A program made the translations under genes and the position numbers. DNA of 47,188 nt from Oscillospiraceae bacterium (GTDB taxonomy: Bacteria > Bacillota > Clostridia > Oscillospirales > Acutalibacteraceae), in the NCBI GenBank assembly GCA_015066065.1, contig SVPB01000006.1:1-47188 (forward strand), written 5' to 3'. Below, in pieces: positions 7,655 to 15,303 of this stretch. How positions within the stretch are numbered: position 1 is the stretch's first letter; each line of letters starts with the position of its first letter. The notes below the pieces were generated by a model that saw only the letters and a program-made list of their open reading frames with translations, did no database searches and was not told where the DNA came from.

Positions 7655-8419
7655 TTGCATCTGCCGGACGTCGTAACCGTCACCGCCATACGGGAGGTCA
7701 TTACCGTACCTTCTCTCCCTACTCCGCCTTGTTTCATGGTTAAGCGGCCCACCTTTGGTCTCTCTTTTTGCACCCAAGGAGAGATCCGCTACACCCATTA
7801 CGGACAGACCTTCGTGTCGCATCCGGGGGTAGCGATCATCCTGCCAAAGGGGGCCTCCTACACGCTGGAACGGACGGTGGAAGGGCACTTCCCTCTTATC
7901 AACTTCCTGTGCGAAGACACCTTTGCCCCCGACACCTTTATGGTCATCCCCTTACGGGAGCCGGAACGGTACATCCGCCGCTTTAACCGGCTGCAACAGT
8001 ACAGTAACGATCCCCGTAACCGGCATCGATCGATGGCGGTGTTCTACGACATCCTGGCCATGCTGGGGGATGAGCAACGGGAGGACAGCCTGCCCTTGCA
8101 ACGGGCGCTGGCCTATCTGCAGGAGCATTACAGCGAGCCGCAGCTACGGATGGAAACGGTAGCCGCGGAAGCCGGTATCGGTGAAGTGTGGCTGCGCCGG
8201 CAGTTTACCGCCGCGTACGGTATCAGTCCCAAGCAATACGTGCTGGAGAGGCGTCTAAGTAAGGCCCAGCAGCTGCTCACCGAAGGGCAACAGACGGTCA
8301 CCCAAATCGCCGAAGCCTGCGGATTTGCGGATATCTACCATTTCAGTCGCTGTTTCAAGTCAAAAATCGGAGTCTCCCCCACCATGTATGCACAGGAGCA
8401 ACGGGGGCGGCTGTTATAA
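7655..8419 (+). CDS. AraC-family transcriptional regulator
   Basis: A 254-residue regulator. The N-terminal half is a cupin-like sensing domain (HPGVAIILPKGASYTLER), and the last 100 residues hold two helix-turn-helix units of the AraC type (METVAAEAGIGEVWLRR, and ITQ-type VTQIAEACGFADIYHFSR). No in-frame ATG has a good ribosome site: the upstream ATG at 7631 overlaps the -10 region. The TTG at 7655, with AAGGAG 8 nt before it, is taken as the start. It is divergent from the SDR operon and its stop overlaps by six bases the 3' end of the converging epimerase gene, so it is embedded between two catabolic operons and probably controls one or both. The effector is unknown. Confidence 0.85.
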   Translation: MHLPDVVTVTAIREVITVPSLPTPPCFMVKRPTFGLSFCTQGEIRYTHYGQTFVSHPGVAIILPKGASYTLERTVEGHFPLINFLCEDTFAPDTFMVIPLREPERYIRRFNRLQQYSNDPRNRHRSMAVFYDILAMLGDEQREDSLPLQRALAYLQEHYSEPQLRMETVAAEAGIGEVWLRRQFTAAYGISPKQYVLERRLSKAQQLLTEGQQTVTQIAEACGFADIYHFSRCFKSKIGVSPTMYAQEQRGRLL

Positions 8420-9343
8420 GGAAACGCCCAGCTTCTGCAGTTCCCGGATAACCCCTTCCCGAATGGGGAGAAAATCCGCCGCCGTCAGGCCGGTAGCTGC
8501 CAGGATCTTACGGTTATCCACCGCCCGATCGTACAGGCGGTCGCAATACAAGCCATAAGGATTGGTGGGATTACGCCGCACATAGGTGTCGGTGTCCAGC
8601 CACTCAAAGCGAGCGCCCAGAAGGTCGGTATAGATGTTTGCCACCTGCTCCCAGGTAAGATTCTGACCGGAGGAAACGGTGTAGGCCTCCCGGCAGACAC
8701 CGGGCTTCCACAGCAGATGGGCGATCAGCTTGCCGGTATTGCCGGCCCAATCCAAACCGGCTGTCAGATGACGGCAGGCGGCCGGCAGGGTCAGGATTCG
8801 TCCTTCCCGGGCGGCATCCACCACCTCGGTGCCGGAGCGCATCACGATGTCCAGCCGGTGTTGAGAAAAAGAAATGACCGGGCGCACCACCGTCCAGTTG
8901 TGGGTGTCCGAGGCGGCCATATACCGTTCGCAGGCGGTCTTGGGTACGGCATAGGTTTCCCCGGACAGAACGTCCGCCGCCACCGTATCCACCAGCAACG
9001 GTGCCTCCTCGGTGATGGGATGCTGGGCGTCACCATACACCCGGTAGGAGGATAAAAAGAGCAGGTGATCGGTGTGCGCTGTCAGCAAGGTGTGCACCGG
9101 AATATATTCTTCCAAGGTGTTATAGTGGATAAAATTGACGATCCCGTGATAGTGCTTGGCGGCAAACAACCGCAACAGCAATTCCTCGCTGACCACATCC
9201 CGGATAAAGGTCAACCGGGGATGGCAGGACTGTTTTTCTTCCGGGCAGATAACGTCCACGGCACATCCCAGCTTCAGCAACTCTTCCGCCGTAGCGGTAC
9301 CCAAGGTGCCGCCACCGGCAATCAGCAGTACGTTTTTATCCAT
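8414..9343 (-). CDS. NAD(P)-dependent epimerase/dehydratase-like protein (extended SDR), copy 2
   Basis: A 309-residue extended SDR, paralogue of the protein at 4957-5955. The nucleotide-binding GGGTLG is at 10-15, SSYRVY at 98-103 and the catalytic Y131-K135 pair in TYAVPK. The matching residue numbering over the first 130 residues points to a gene duplication with one copy kept in each operon. The start at 9343 is chosen because GGAG lies 9 nt before it; the ATG at 9352 touches that site. It overlaps the end of the Gfo/Idh gene by 8 nt and is the last gene of the operon beginning at 11361. The two copies may act on related intermediates. Confidence 0.8.
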   Translation of the reverse strand: MDKNVLLIAGGGTLGTATAEELLKLGCAVDVICPEEKQSCHPRLTFIRDVVSEELLLRLFAAKHYHGIVNFIHYNTLEEYIPVHTLLTAHTDHLLFLSSYRVYGDAQHPITEEAPLLVDTVAADVLSGETYAVPKTACERYMAASDTHNWTVVRPVISFSQHRLDIVMRSGTEVVDAAREGRILTLPAACRHLTAGLDWAGNTGKLIAHLLWKPGVCREAYTVSSGQNLTWEQVANIYTDLLGARFEWLDTDTYVRRNPTNPYGLYCDRLYDRAVDNRKILAATGLTAADFLPIREGVIRELQKLGVSL

Positions 9344-10343
9344 CACATTCATCTCCACAGCATCGAAGCACCAGTTTAAACAAGGATAATTCATAGTCCA
9401 GAGTATAGGGGTTTTCCATCTCCCCCCGTACCATAGCGGCAAAAGCTTCCATCATCCCCATGTACCGATCCACCGGCTCCATCACAGCGTGCTCACCCGG
9501 CTCATACCAGTTGGTGGTGTCGTAGGTCATGCTCTCGGCCACCAGCATGCCGCCGGGAACGTACCATTCCAGAGGCTTGAGCTCCACCGTCTTTTGGGTG
9601 CCGGTAACCACCAGCTGGCGGCGTGCAAAGCCGCCTTTTTCTGCCGCACAGGTTCTGATGAGGGAAACGCCCCGATCGTATTCCAGCACCGCCATGCCAT
9701 AGTCAGGGGCGGTAACCCCTTCCACGCCGGTAGAACGGTTAAAGGGATAAACCGCCTTGGGCTGACCCTGCATACGCAGGACCATATCCACCAGATGACA
9801 ACCCAGAAAAAACATCATGCCGCCGGGTAAAGCCTCCAGCCATTGCCGGACATCGTAAGGATGCGGACAGCTCATCTGCGCCTCCACGCTGATAATATCT
9901 CCCAGCTCACCCCGACGGCACTGCTCAATCAGTTCCCGGATCATGGGGTTATAACGGTACATATATCCGGTATGAAATACCTTACCGCTTTGCCGCATGG
10001 TGTCGATGAGCTTCTCAAAGGCCGGCAGAGACGCTCCGCCGGGCTTTTCCATATGAATGTGCTTACCGTGGGAGGCGGCCATCTGAGCATACTTGGTCAA
10101 ATGCACCTCATCGGTCTCGATGGTCACCGCTTCGATGGTGTCATCCTCCAGCACCTGCTGTAAGGTCAGCTCCGGGTATCCTTCAAAACAACCCAATCGG
10201 TGGGTCAGCGTCTCCCGTTCTCCTTCCGGCAGAACGTACCCCACCACCTCGTAGTTTACCGGCTGTTTCACCAAGGTGGCGAAAACAGCTGAGCTATGGC
10301 TGTTCCGATTCATGCCAATATGGGCAATCTTAATCCTTCTCAT
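9336..10343 (-). CDS. Gfo/Idh/MocA-family oxidoreductase
   Basis: NAD(P)-dependent oxidoreductase of 335 residues acting on sugars, cyclitols or their derivatives. The N-terminal Rossmann strand is RIKIAHIGMN rather than the usual GxGxxG, but the diagnostic HMEKPGG motif (97-103, catalytic-site K100) is present, as is GCHLVDM in the C-terminal domain, which matches the GxHxxD active-site helix. The frame is open to 10442; the ATG at 10343 is taken because MRRIKIAHIG is the natural domain start. It overlaps the preceding dehydrogenase gene by 14 nt and the following epimerase-like gene by 8 nt, so the three are a tight operon. Confidence 0.87.
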   Translation of the reverse strand: MRRIKIAHIGMNRNSHSSAVFATLVKQPVNYEVVGYVLPEGERETLTHRLGCFEGYPELTLQQVLEDDTIEAVTIETDEVHLTKYAQMAASHGKHIHMEKPGGASLPAFEKLIDTMRQSGKVFHTGYMYRYNPMIRELIEQCRRGELGDIISVEAQMSCPHPYDVRQWLEALPGGMMFFLGCHLVDMVLRMQGQPKAVYPFNRSTGVEGVTAPDYGMAVLEYDRGVSLIRTCAAEKGGFARRQLVVTGTQKTVELKPLEWYVPGGMLVAESMTYDTTNWYEPGEHAVMEPVDRYMGMMEAFAAMVRGEMENPYTLDYELSLFKLVLRCCGDECDG

Positions 10344-11361
10344 GCAAAAGCCTCCAATCAAACTGCACCACCGGGAAGGTACGGTCGGTAGCCAAACGGG
10401 TGTACACGGCCGGCGCCTCTTCCGGAGAATGGGTTTCCTCAATCAGGCACTTCAGGTCAAGGCGTCCGGCACACACCAGGCGCAGTTGTGCCCGGATATC
10501 GTCCTGGGTAGTCCATAAACCGGGGGCGCTTTCCTTGTCCGGTCGGGCAGAAGTATGCGCGCCGATGAGAGAGATCCCCGGGCCGTGCACCTTGTGATAA
10601 TAATCAATGGTAAAATCGGAGGATCGGGTACACCCCAAGAGCGCCACACGCCCCATCAGGGCGGTGGCATCCAGCGCCGTTTCCAGCCCGGCGCCCAATC
10701 CGGTAACCTCGATGACCACATTGACCCCTTTGCCGCCGGTAATCGCCTTTACCTGGGCGGCAAAATCTGCCGCCAACGGGTCGAAGGCATAATCAGCGCC
10801 CAGCTGCAGCGCACGCTTCCTCTTGATCGGATCAGGGTCGGCCGCAATGACAGGGACCGCCCCGGCGGCACGAAGCTGCTGCACCGCCATCTGTCCCAGA
10901 ACCCCCTGTCCCATGACCAAAGCGGATTCGCCTATCTCCAGACGGCACTTGCGGATTGCCCCCAAAGGAAAAATGCCGATGTAGGTAAGCGCCGCTTCCT
11001 CAAAAGAAAGGCGCTCATCGGCGATCAGGGTTACCTGACTCTCCTCCACCGTGCTATAAGAGGAGTGGGTGCCCCCGGACACCACTACCCGATCACCCAC
11101 CTTTACGCCGGTGACCTTCTCCCCCACCGCCGTTACCGTTCCGGCGGCACTGTAACCTCCGTAGCGAGGGAAGCATACCGTATCGGTCACATAGTTCCAG
11201 CTGATGTTTTTGTCCCCCGTCAGGTTAGCCCTCTCGGTACCACTGCTGATGGTGGACACCGCCAGCTTGACCTGCACTTGAGTTCCGGTCGGCGGTACCA
11301 ACTCCTTCTCCAATAACTCTGCCCGGTTGACGGCGGTAAACACAATTTGCTTATACTGCAC
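10330..11361 (-). CDS. Medium-chain dehydrogenase/reductase without zinc ligands
   Basis: A 343-residue MDR-family oxidoreductase. The Rossmann motif GQGVLG is at 151-156. At the position where zinc alcohol dehydrogenases have a catalytic cysteine, this protein reads TISSGTERANLTG (37-49), a pattern seen in the bacteriochlorophyllide-dehydrogenase-like branch. It therefore probably works without catalytic zinc on a bulky sugar-like alcohol. The start is a GTG at 11361 placed 7 nt after AGGAGG; longer in-frame readings run through that ribosome site. It is the first gene of a three-gene operon (MDR, Gfo/Idh, epimerase-like) divergent from the AraC gene at 11467. Confidence 0.8.
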   Translation of the reverse strand: MQYKQIVFTAVNRAELLEKELVPPTGTQVQVKLAVSTISSGTERANLTGDKNISWNYVTDTVCFPRYGGYSAAGTVTAVGEKVTGVKVGDRVVVSGGTHSSYSTVEESQVTLIADERLSFEEAALTYIGIFPLGAIRKCRLEIGESALVMGQGVLGQMAVQQLRAAGAVPVIAADPDPIKRKRALQLGADYAFDPLAADFAAQVKAITGGKGVNVVIEVTGLGAGLETALDATALMGRVALLGCTRSSDFTIDYYHKVHGPGISLIGAHTSARPDKESAPGLWTTQDDIRAQLRLVCAGRLDLKCLIEETHSPEEAPAVYTRLATDRTFPVVQFDWRLLHEKD

Positions 11362-11393
11362 AGCCACCCCTCCTTTGTGTTCATCATACCATA

Positions 11394-11422
11394 TTGACAT
11401 GTGTGAAAAAACAGAGTATACT
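11394..11422 (+). promoter_or_regulatory. Promoter of the AraC regulator gene at 11467
   Basis: TTGACA (11394-11399), 17 bp, TATACT (11417-11422). The -10 lies in the palindrome AGTATACT. Immediately downstream is a tandem 9-bp repeat TACTGCAAA / TACCGCATA (11419-11436) that could bind the regulator. No equally good minus-strand promoter was seen for the divergent operon, as expected if it needs activation. Confidence 0.7.
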
Positions 11423-11466
11423 GCAAATACCGCATAATATTCTATTCAATTTTACGAGGTAGACGA

Positions 11467-12219
11467 ATGAATAGAGCAGAATTCCGCAATTCCTTTCTGT
11501 TTGCGCAATACACCCTTCACGAATATCGGCACAATCACATCAGTCCCGGAGCGCCCCGGCATTATCTAGGGTATATGCACGAAGGCTACGGCCGTTTGCA
11601 GAACCGGGAGGTGACCCTGGAGGTAGGGCCGGGAGATCTGTTCTACATCCCCAAGGGGTGCAATTATCATTCCTATTGGCACAACGAAGGGGACATACGG
11701 TTTGATTCTTTCGGGTTTGTGCATTTTCCCTTTGAGGACGAGAGGGTGTTTTCCTTACAAGCCATTCCCATCACCTCTGGTATACGTCCCTTGTTGGAAC
11801 AGCTGTCTGCTCATAAAACAGTGGATGGGCTGTCGGTGGGGTTACTGTATCAGATCCTGCAGGCCGCCTTGCCAAGCATGGCTACCACTCCCCAAACAGC
11901 ATACGATCAGCTGGGCGCTATGGCCTCCCACTATATGCAGCAGCACCCTAAGGAGACCATGACCGCCGTCGCCAAGGCCTGCGGCGTCAGCGAAAGCGCT
12001 CTGTACGCCTGCTTTCGCCGCGCGTATGGTAAAACGCCCATAGCGGTACGGCAAGAACAGCTTATCCAGCAAGCGATCGGGCTGTTGACCACCACCGACC
12101 TGGCCGTCGAGGAGATCAGTGAACAGCTGGGCTTCAGCTCGGCGGCGTATTTCCGCAAGGTGTTCCGCCAGCACACCGGTTCCAGCCCCCGGAAGGTGCG
12201 GCAGCGGCACCTGCTTTGA
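11467..12219 (+). CDS. AraC-family transcriptional regulator
   Basis: A 250-residue regulator with an N-terminal cupin domain (VTLEVGPGDLFYIPKGCNYH, the usual Gram-positive sugar-sensor form) and a C-terminal pair of helix-turn-helix units (TAVAKACGVSESALYACFRR and EEISEQLGFSSAAYFRKVFR). It is divergent from the MDR/Gfo/epimerase operon and probably its activator. The ATG at 11467 follows GAGG. The gene ends just before a bidirectional terminator that closes this metabolic region and separates it from the four-gene signalling operon to the right. Confidence 0.88.
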   Translation: MNRAEFRNSFLFAQYTLHEYRHNHISPGAPRHYLGYMHEGYGRLQNREVTLEVGPGDLFYIPKGCNYHSYWHNEGDIRFDSFGFVHFPFEDERVFSLQAIPITSGIRPLLEQLSAHKTVDGLSVGLLYQILQAALPSMATTPQTAYDQLGAMASHYMQQHPKETMTAVAKACGVSESALYACFRRAYGKTPIAVRQEQLIQQAIGLLTTTDLAVEEISEQLGFSSAAYFRKVFRQHTGSSPRKVRQRHLL

Positions 12220-12240
12220 GCTTAGCCTCGCTCCATTGAA

Positions 12241-12274
12241 AAAGGACACGCACCCTCCTGGTTGCGTGTCCTTT
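12241..12274. terminator. Bidirectional terminator
   Basis: A 12-bp perfect stem AAAGGACACGCA / TGCGTGTCCTTT with a 10-nt loop, lying between the convergent AraC gene (ends 12219) and the RyR-domain gene (ends 12280). The T-tract is modest on both sides. Confidence 0.75.
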
Positions 12275-12279
12275 ACTCG

Positions 12280-14028
12280 TTATACATCTTTCGTTTTTTC
12301 CTGCTCTGGCAACATGCCGTAGGGAATCATCAAAGGATGCAGCTTGGCTAACGCATCCCGGACGGGGCCGTAGCAATAACCCTCCGAACGCATATACGCC
12401 ACCCACCGACGGTGCTCCAGCCGCCGGAGAGCCTCGTTTTCATACACGGTGCGATCAGCTGGCGCCCGGTCGTTGCCGGGAATCCCACAGCGACTGCGCA
12501 TCCCCTTATGCATGACCATAGCCATGGATGACCGGTACTCGTACTCGCTGCGCCAGCCACCGTCACTCCACATGCTGTGAAGGCGGTAGGCTTCTTGCTC
12601 ATTGTCCGAGCCATCCACCAGATCCTTCGAATAGGTATCCATCAGGCCGCCAAAACAGCCAATATCGTGCGGTGCGTTCTGGTAGGTGCGCAGCTGGCTG
12701 ACGCAATCGGCTCGCCACGCATCGTATATCAGCGCACGAACAGGCGGATGCCAGCCCATCCGGGCGCACAGCTGGCGCATCTTGATGGCGGTGTTGATGT
12801 TACGGCTGTCATCACCCATCGCCACCAACACACAGGTGACGGCCGGTAACGACTGGATGATCTTATCAAACTCGCTGGTGGTCACATCCGCCGGGGCATG
12901 GATGGTAATATCGTGGCAAGGCATCCCCTCTCCCACGCTGGGTGGACTGACCAGCTCCGGGCATTGGGAGGCGAAACGGGAGGGCGCCATGGGATCCCGG
13001 TCAAACACGTGGATCTGCAGGCGGTAACCGTCCATCTGGCCCATCCAGGATAGGATCTTTACCAGCTCCGCCCCATGGCGACCCATGCCCAGCACCACGA
13101 CCGACATGGTCTTATCCTCGGCAGCGGATTTATACAGCAGATCGTAGCCCTCACGCTCCATCAGGTCGTAGGCAACCCGCCGGGCATCGCTGATGAGACG
13201 AAACTGCACCTTGTCCGAGGGGCAAGCCACCGCCGACAGCAGCGTTTCCGCCTCCGGCTGGGTCGTAAACACAAATACGGTGGTCGGTTTTTCGCCATCC
13301 AGCGTTTTGGCCACTTCGGTGGTCTGGTGCACATTTTCGTTCTCATCCTCACCGATAAACAGCAGTCTAATGTAAGGAGTCTTGGAAGAATAATCCCGAA
13401 AATAGCGTGTGTACAGAACCACCGCATCGTCCGAGAAGCACAGGGCACCCAGCCGTTCCGCCCGGATCATCCAGTCGCGGCTTTGTTCCTCCTGCTTCCT
13501 GAACACATCGGCAAACACCACCAGCGCCCGACGCCCCTTGGTCACGTCCTCTGCTAACGTCAGGGATTTGTCGTTAAGATCAGAAAACAGATAAATAGGG
13601 CGACGTCGGGAGGTCAGCAGGATAAAGGTCTGCTTGACCCGGGAGAAAAAGGAGAGAACATAAACAGAGGCCAGCACCGGCACCAGGAGGAACAAAAGGG
13701 ACAACAGCGCTCCGTAAGCGGTGCACAGCCAACCAGGCAAAGCGGCCAGCTGCTGGGATACCATCAAAAAATCGCCGTCGATGGTAAACAGCTTAAGCAC
13801 GCTATGAATAGCGACAAACACCGCCTCCAGCAGTCCGGAATTGCTGTCCCGCAGCACCTGAATATACACCGGCAAAAACAGCAAAAACGCAGCGATCAGC
13901 ACTCCGGCCAACATGGTTCCCAACAGCGCCTTATACCCGGCGGCACGGCGCAAAGCGCCAACCACGGTAATCAGAGTCATAAAGCCCAGCACCGCTACCG
14001 CCAGACAAAAGAAGATCATCCACAGCAT
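12280..14028 (-). CDS. Membrane protein with tandem Rossmann/RCK-like domains and a C-terminal RyR-like domain
   Basis: A 582-residue protein, last gene of the four-gene operon. Three hydrophobic segments are seen at about 1-26, 34-59 and 97-128. The cytoplasmic part begins with RRPIYLFSDLNDKSLTLAED (142-161), which reads like the first strand and helix of an RCK/TrkA-N domain, followed by a second Rossmann unit with VVVLGMGRHGAELVKIL (310-326). The C-terminal 50 residues (ALRRLEHRRWVAYMRSEG, then YCYGPVRD, KLHPLMIPY) match the RyR domain pattern of H..W...R...G..yG..rd...hp.l.Py. The overall layout recalls gated ion channels with a nucleotide-sensing ring, but no pore signature was recognised. 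Role inferred: membrane effector or sensor of a nucleotide-signalled system. AAAGGGGGG precedes the ATG. Confidence 0.7.
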   Translation of the reverse strand: MLWMIFFCLAVAVLGFMTLITVVGALRRAAGYKALLGTMLAGVLIAAFLLFLPVYIQVLRDSNSGLLEAVFVAIHSVLKLFTIDGDFLMVSQQLAALPGWLCTAYGALLSLLFLLVPVLASVYVLSFFSRVKQTFILLTSRRRPIYLFSDLNDKSLTLAEDVTKGRRALVVFADVFRKQEEQSRDWMIRAERLGALCFSDDAVVLYTRYFRDYSSKTPYIRLLFIGEDENENVHQTTEVAKTLDGEKPTTVFVFTTQPEAETLLSAVACPSDKVQFRLISDARRVAYDLMEREGYDLLYKSAAEDKTMSVVVLGMGRHGAELVKILSWMGQMDGYRLQIHVFDRDPMAPSRFASQCPELVSPPSVGEGMPCHDITIHAPADVTTSEFDKIIQSLPAVTCVLVAMGDDSRNINTAIKMRQLCARMGWHPPVRALIYDAWRADCVSQLRTYQNAPHDIGCFGGLMDTYSKDLVDGSDNEQEAYRLHSMWSDGGWRSEYEYRSSMAMVMHKGMRSRCGIPGNDRAPADRTVYENEALRRLEHRRWVAYMRSEGYCYGPVRDALAKLHPLMIPYGMLPEQEKTKDV

Positions 14029-14044
14029 GACCGATCCCCCCCTT

Positions 14045-15280
14045 TTACGACTGCATCAGCCGTCTGATCATGGCCTCAAACTCGGGTTCCTCCAATAAGT
14101 GGACACCTTCCACCAGCCGGATCCCCATATCCTTGGTGCGCTGGCGGAAATACCGCATACTGTCGACGCCCTTGTTGATCTGGGTGGCGATCAGCACCTT
14201 CTTGGCATACAGACTGCCAAAGCGATCGGTAACGGCGGACAGCTTGTACAGCTCGTCATCCTCCACCTGCCCGTTTTTGCAGGAAACAAACACCGGCGCC
14301 AAGCCCTTCATGAGCACCGCATCGATCTCGTTGCCGGTATCCTTCTGCTCATCGTAGCGGTCATGCAGCTGGCCGTCCCAGTCGATGTATACCCCGTTAA
14401 CCGCATCGGTGTAGAAGGGGGTGCCGTCCTTTTCGGTCACCCGACGGGCGGTGACGAGCACCTTCATTTCCAGCACGGTGCCGGCCTTCACCAGACACTG
14501 CCGGATCTGCTCATCCTTGTAGGCAAACGAGAGGGTGTTCCCATCGGTACAACCATGCCGGATCAACCCCACCCGTTCCAGTCGGAGCAGGAGCGTATGC
14601 AGAGCCTCCATCGGAGTGGACATCTCCTGCAGATACCCTTCCAGCCGGGGCAGAGAAACCACAGCAAAGTCATCGCTCTCTTCCCGGGTGCTTGCCTTGC
14701 TCAAGGCGGTCAGGCAGATGTTCCAGAGGTTGGGATCCTCCCGGCAGATGGTCCACATGAGGTCTACGTCCGCCACAAACTCATCGGTCAGATTCCATTG
14801 ATAGGTATAGTCATTTCCATACCGCACCGCACCGCCATGCAGGCGGATAAGCTCGTCCACCGTCAGGGTGGGCACGCCGGTGTATACCGTGTTACCGTCG
14901 TTATCACAATCGGTGACCCGGCCATTATACACGTTACAGCGCTGCATCTGAATGCGGCGCGTATCCTTGTACCGCTGATACACGATACCCATAGCCACCA
15001 GCGTCAGGTCGTCTCCGCCGGTCAGGTCAAACAGACACTCCTCTTCCTCCTCCACAATGGAGGCAAGCACCTGCGCGATACTATTGACATCGTGGCGGTT
15101 GATGCCCCGATAGCTGACCGCAATAGAGAGACCTCTTTCCTGCAAAAAGCGGGCATAAATGGCGTTAAAATTACGCATCTGGCTGTTTTCGCCCACAAAT
15201 ACGATCTTATCCGGCTGAGTGGTCAACGCACTGATAACGTTTTCCACCGGTGTACGGTCGTAAAACTCAATAGCCGTCAT
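14045..15280 (-). CDS. CARF-domain nuclease of the Card1/DUF1887 type
   Basis: A 411-residue protein. The N-terminal third is a CARF-like Rossmann domain with VFVGENSQMRN (27-37) and the ligand-loop motif FDLTGGDDLTLVAMG (84-98). A winged-helix-like linker covers about 200-265. The C-terminus is a PD-(D/E)xK nuclease: E271 in GTVLEMKV, E318 and D320 in GNEIDAVL, and K335 in FVSCKNG. This domain order is that of Card1/Can2, nucleases switched on by cyclic oligoadenylate from type III CRISPR systems. No cas10, other cas gene or repeat array is present in the window, so the activator must come from elsewhere or be a different nucleotide. It sits 23 nt after the VirD4-like gene and 16 nt before the RyR gene. 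Confidence 0.82.
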   Translation of the reverse strand: MTAIEFYDRTPVENVISALTTQPDKIVFVGENSQMRNFNAIYARFLQERGLSIAVSYRGINRHDVNSIAQVLASIVEEEEECLFDLTGGDDLTLVAMGIVYQRYKDTRRIQMQRCNVYNGRVTDCDNDGNTVYTGVPTLTVDELIRLHGGAVRYGNDYTYQWNLTDEFVADVDLMWTICREDPNLWNICLTALSKASTREESDDFAVVSLPRLEGYLQEMSTPMEALHTLLLRLERVGLIRHGCTDGNTLSFAYKDEQIRQCLVKAGTVLEMKVLVTARRVTEKDGTPFYTDAVNGVYIDWDGQLHDRYDEQKDTGNEIDAVLMKGLAPVFVSCKNGQVEDDELYKLSAVTDRFGSLYAKKVLIATQINKGVDSMRYFRQRTKDMGIRLVEGVHLLEEPEFEAMIRRLMQS

Positions 15281-15303
15281 GCTGTCATCTCCCTAGTCAT
15301 CCG

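Noticed and set aside
11383-11411. Minus-strand promoter for the MDR/Gfo/epimerase operon
   Set aside because: TATGAT at 11388-11383 has only a T-run in the -35 position; too weak to list as a promoter on its own.
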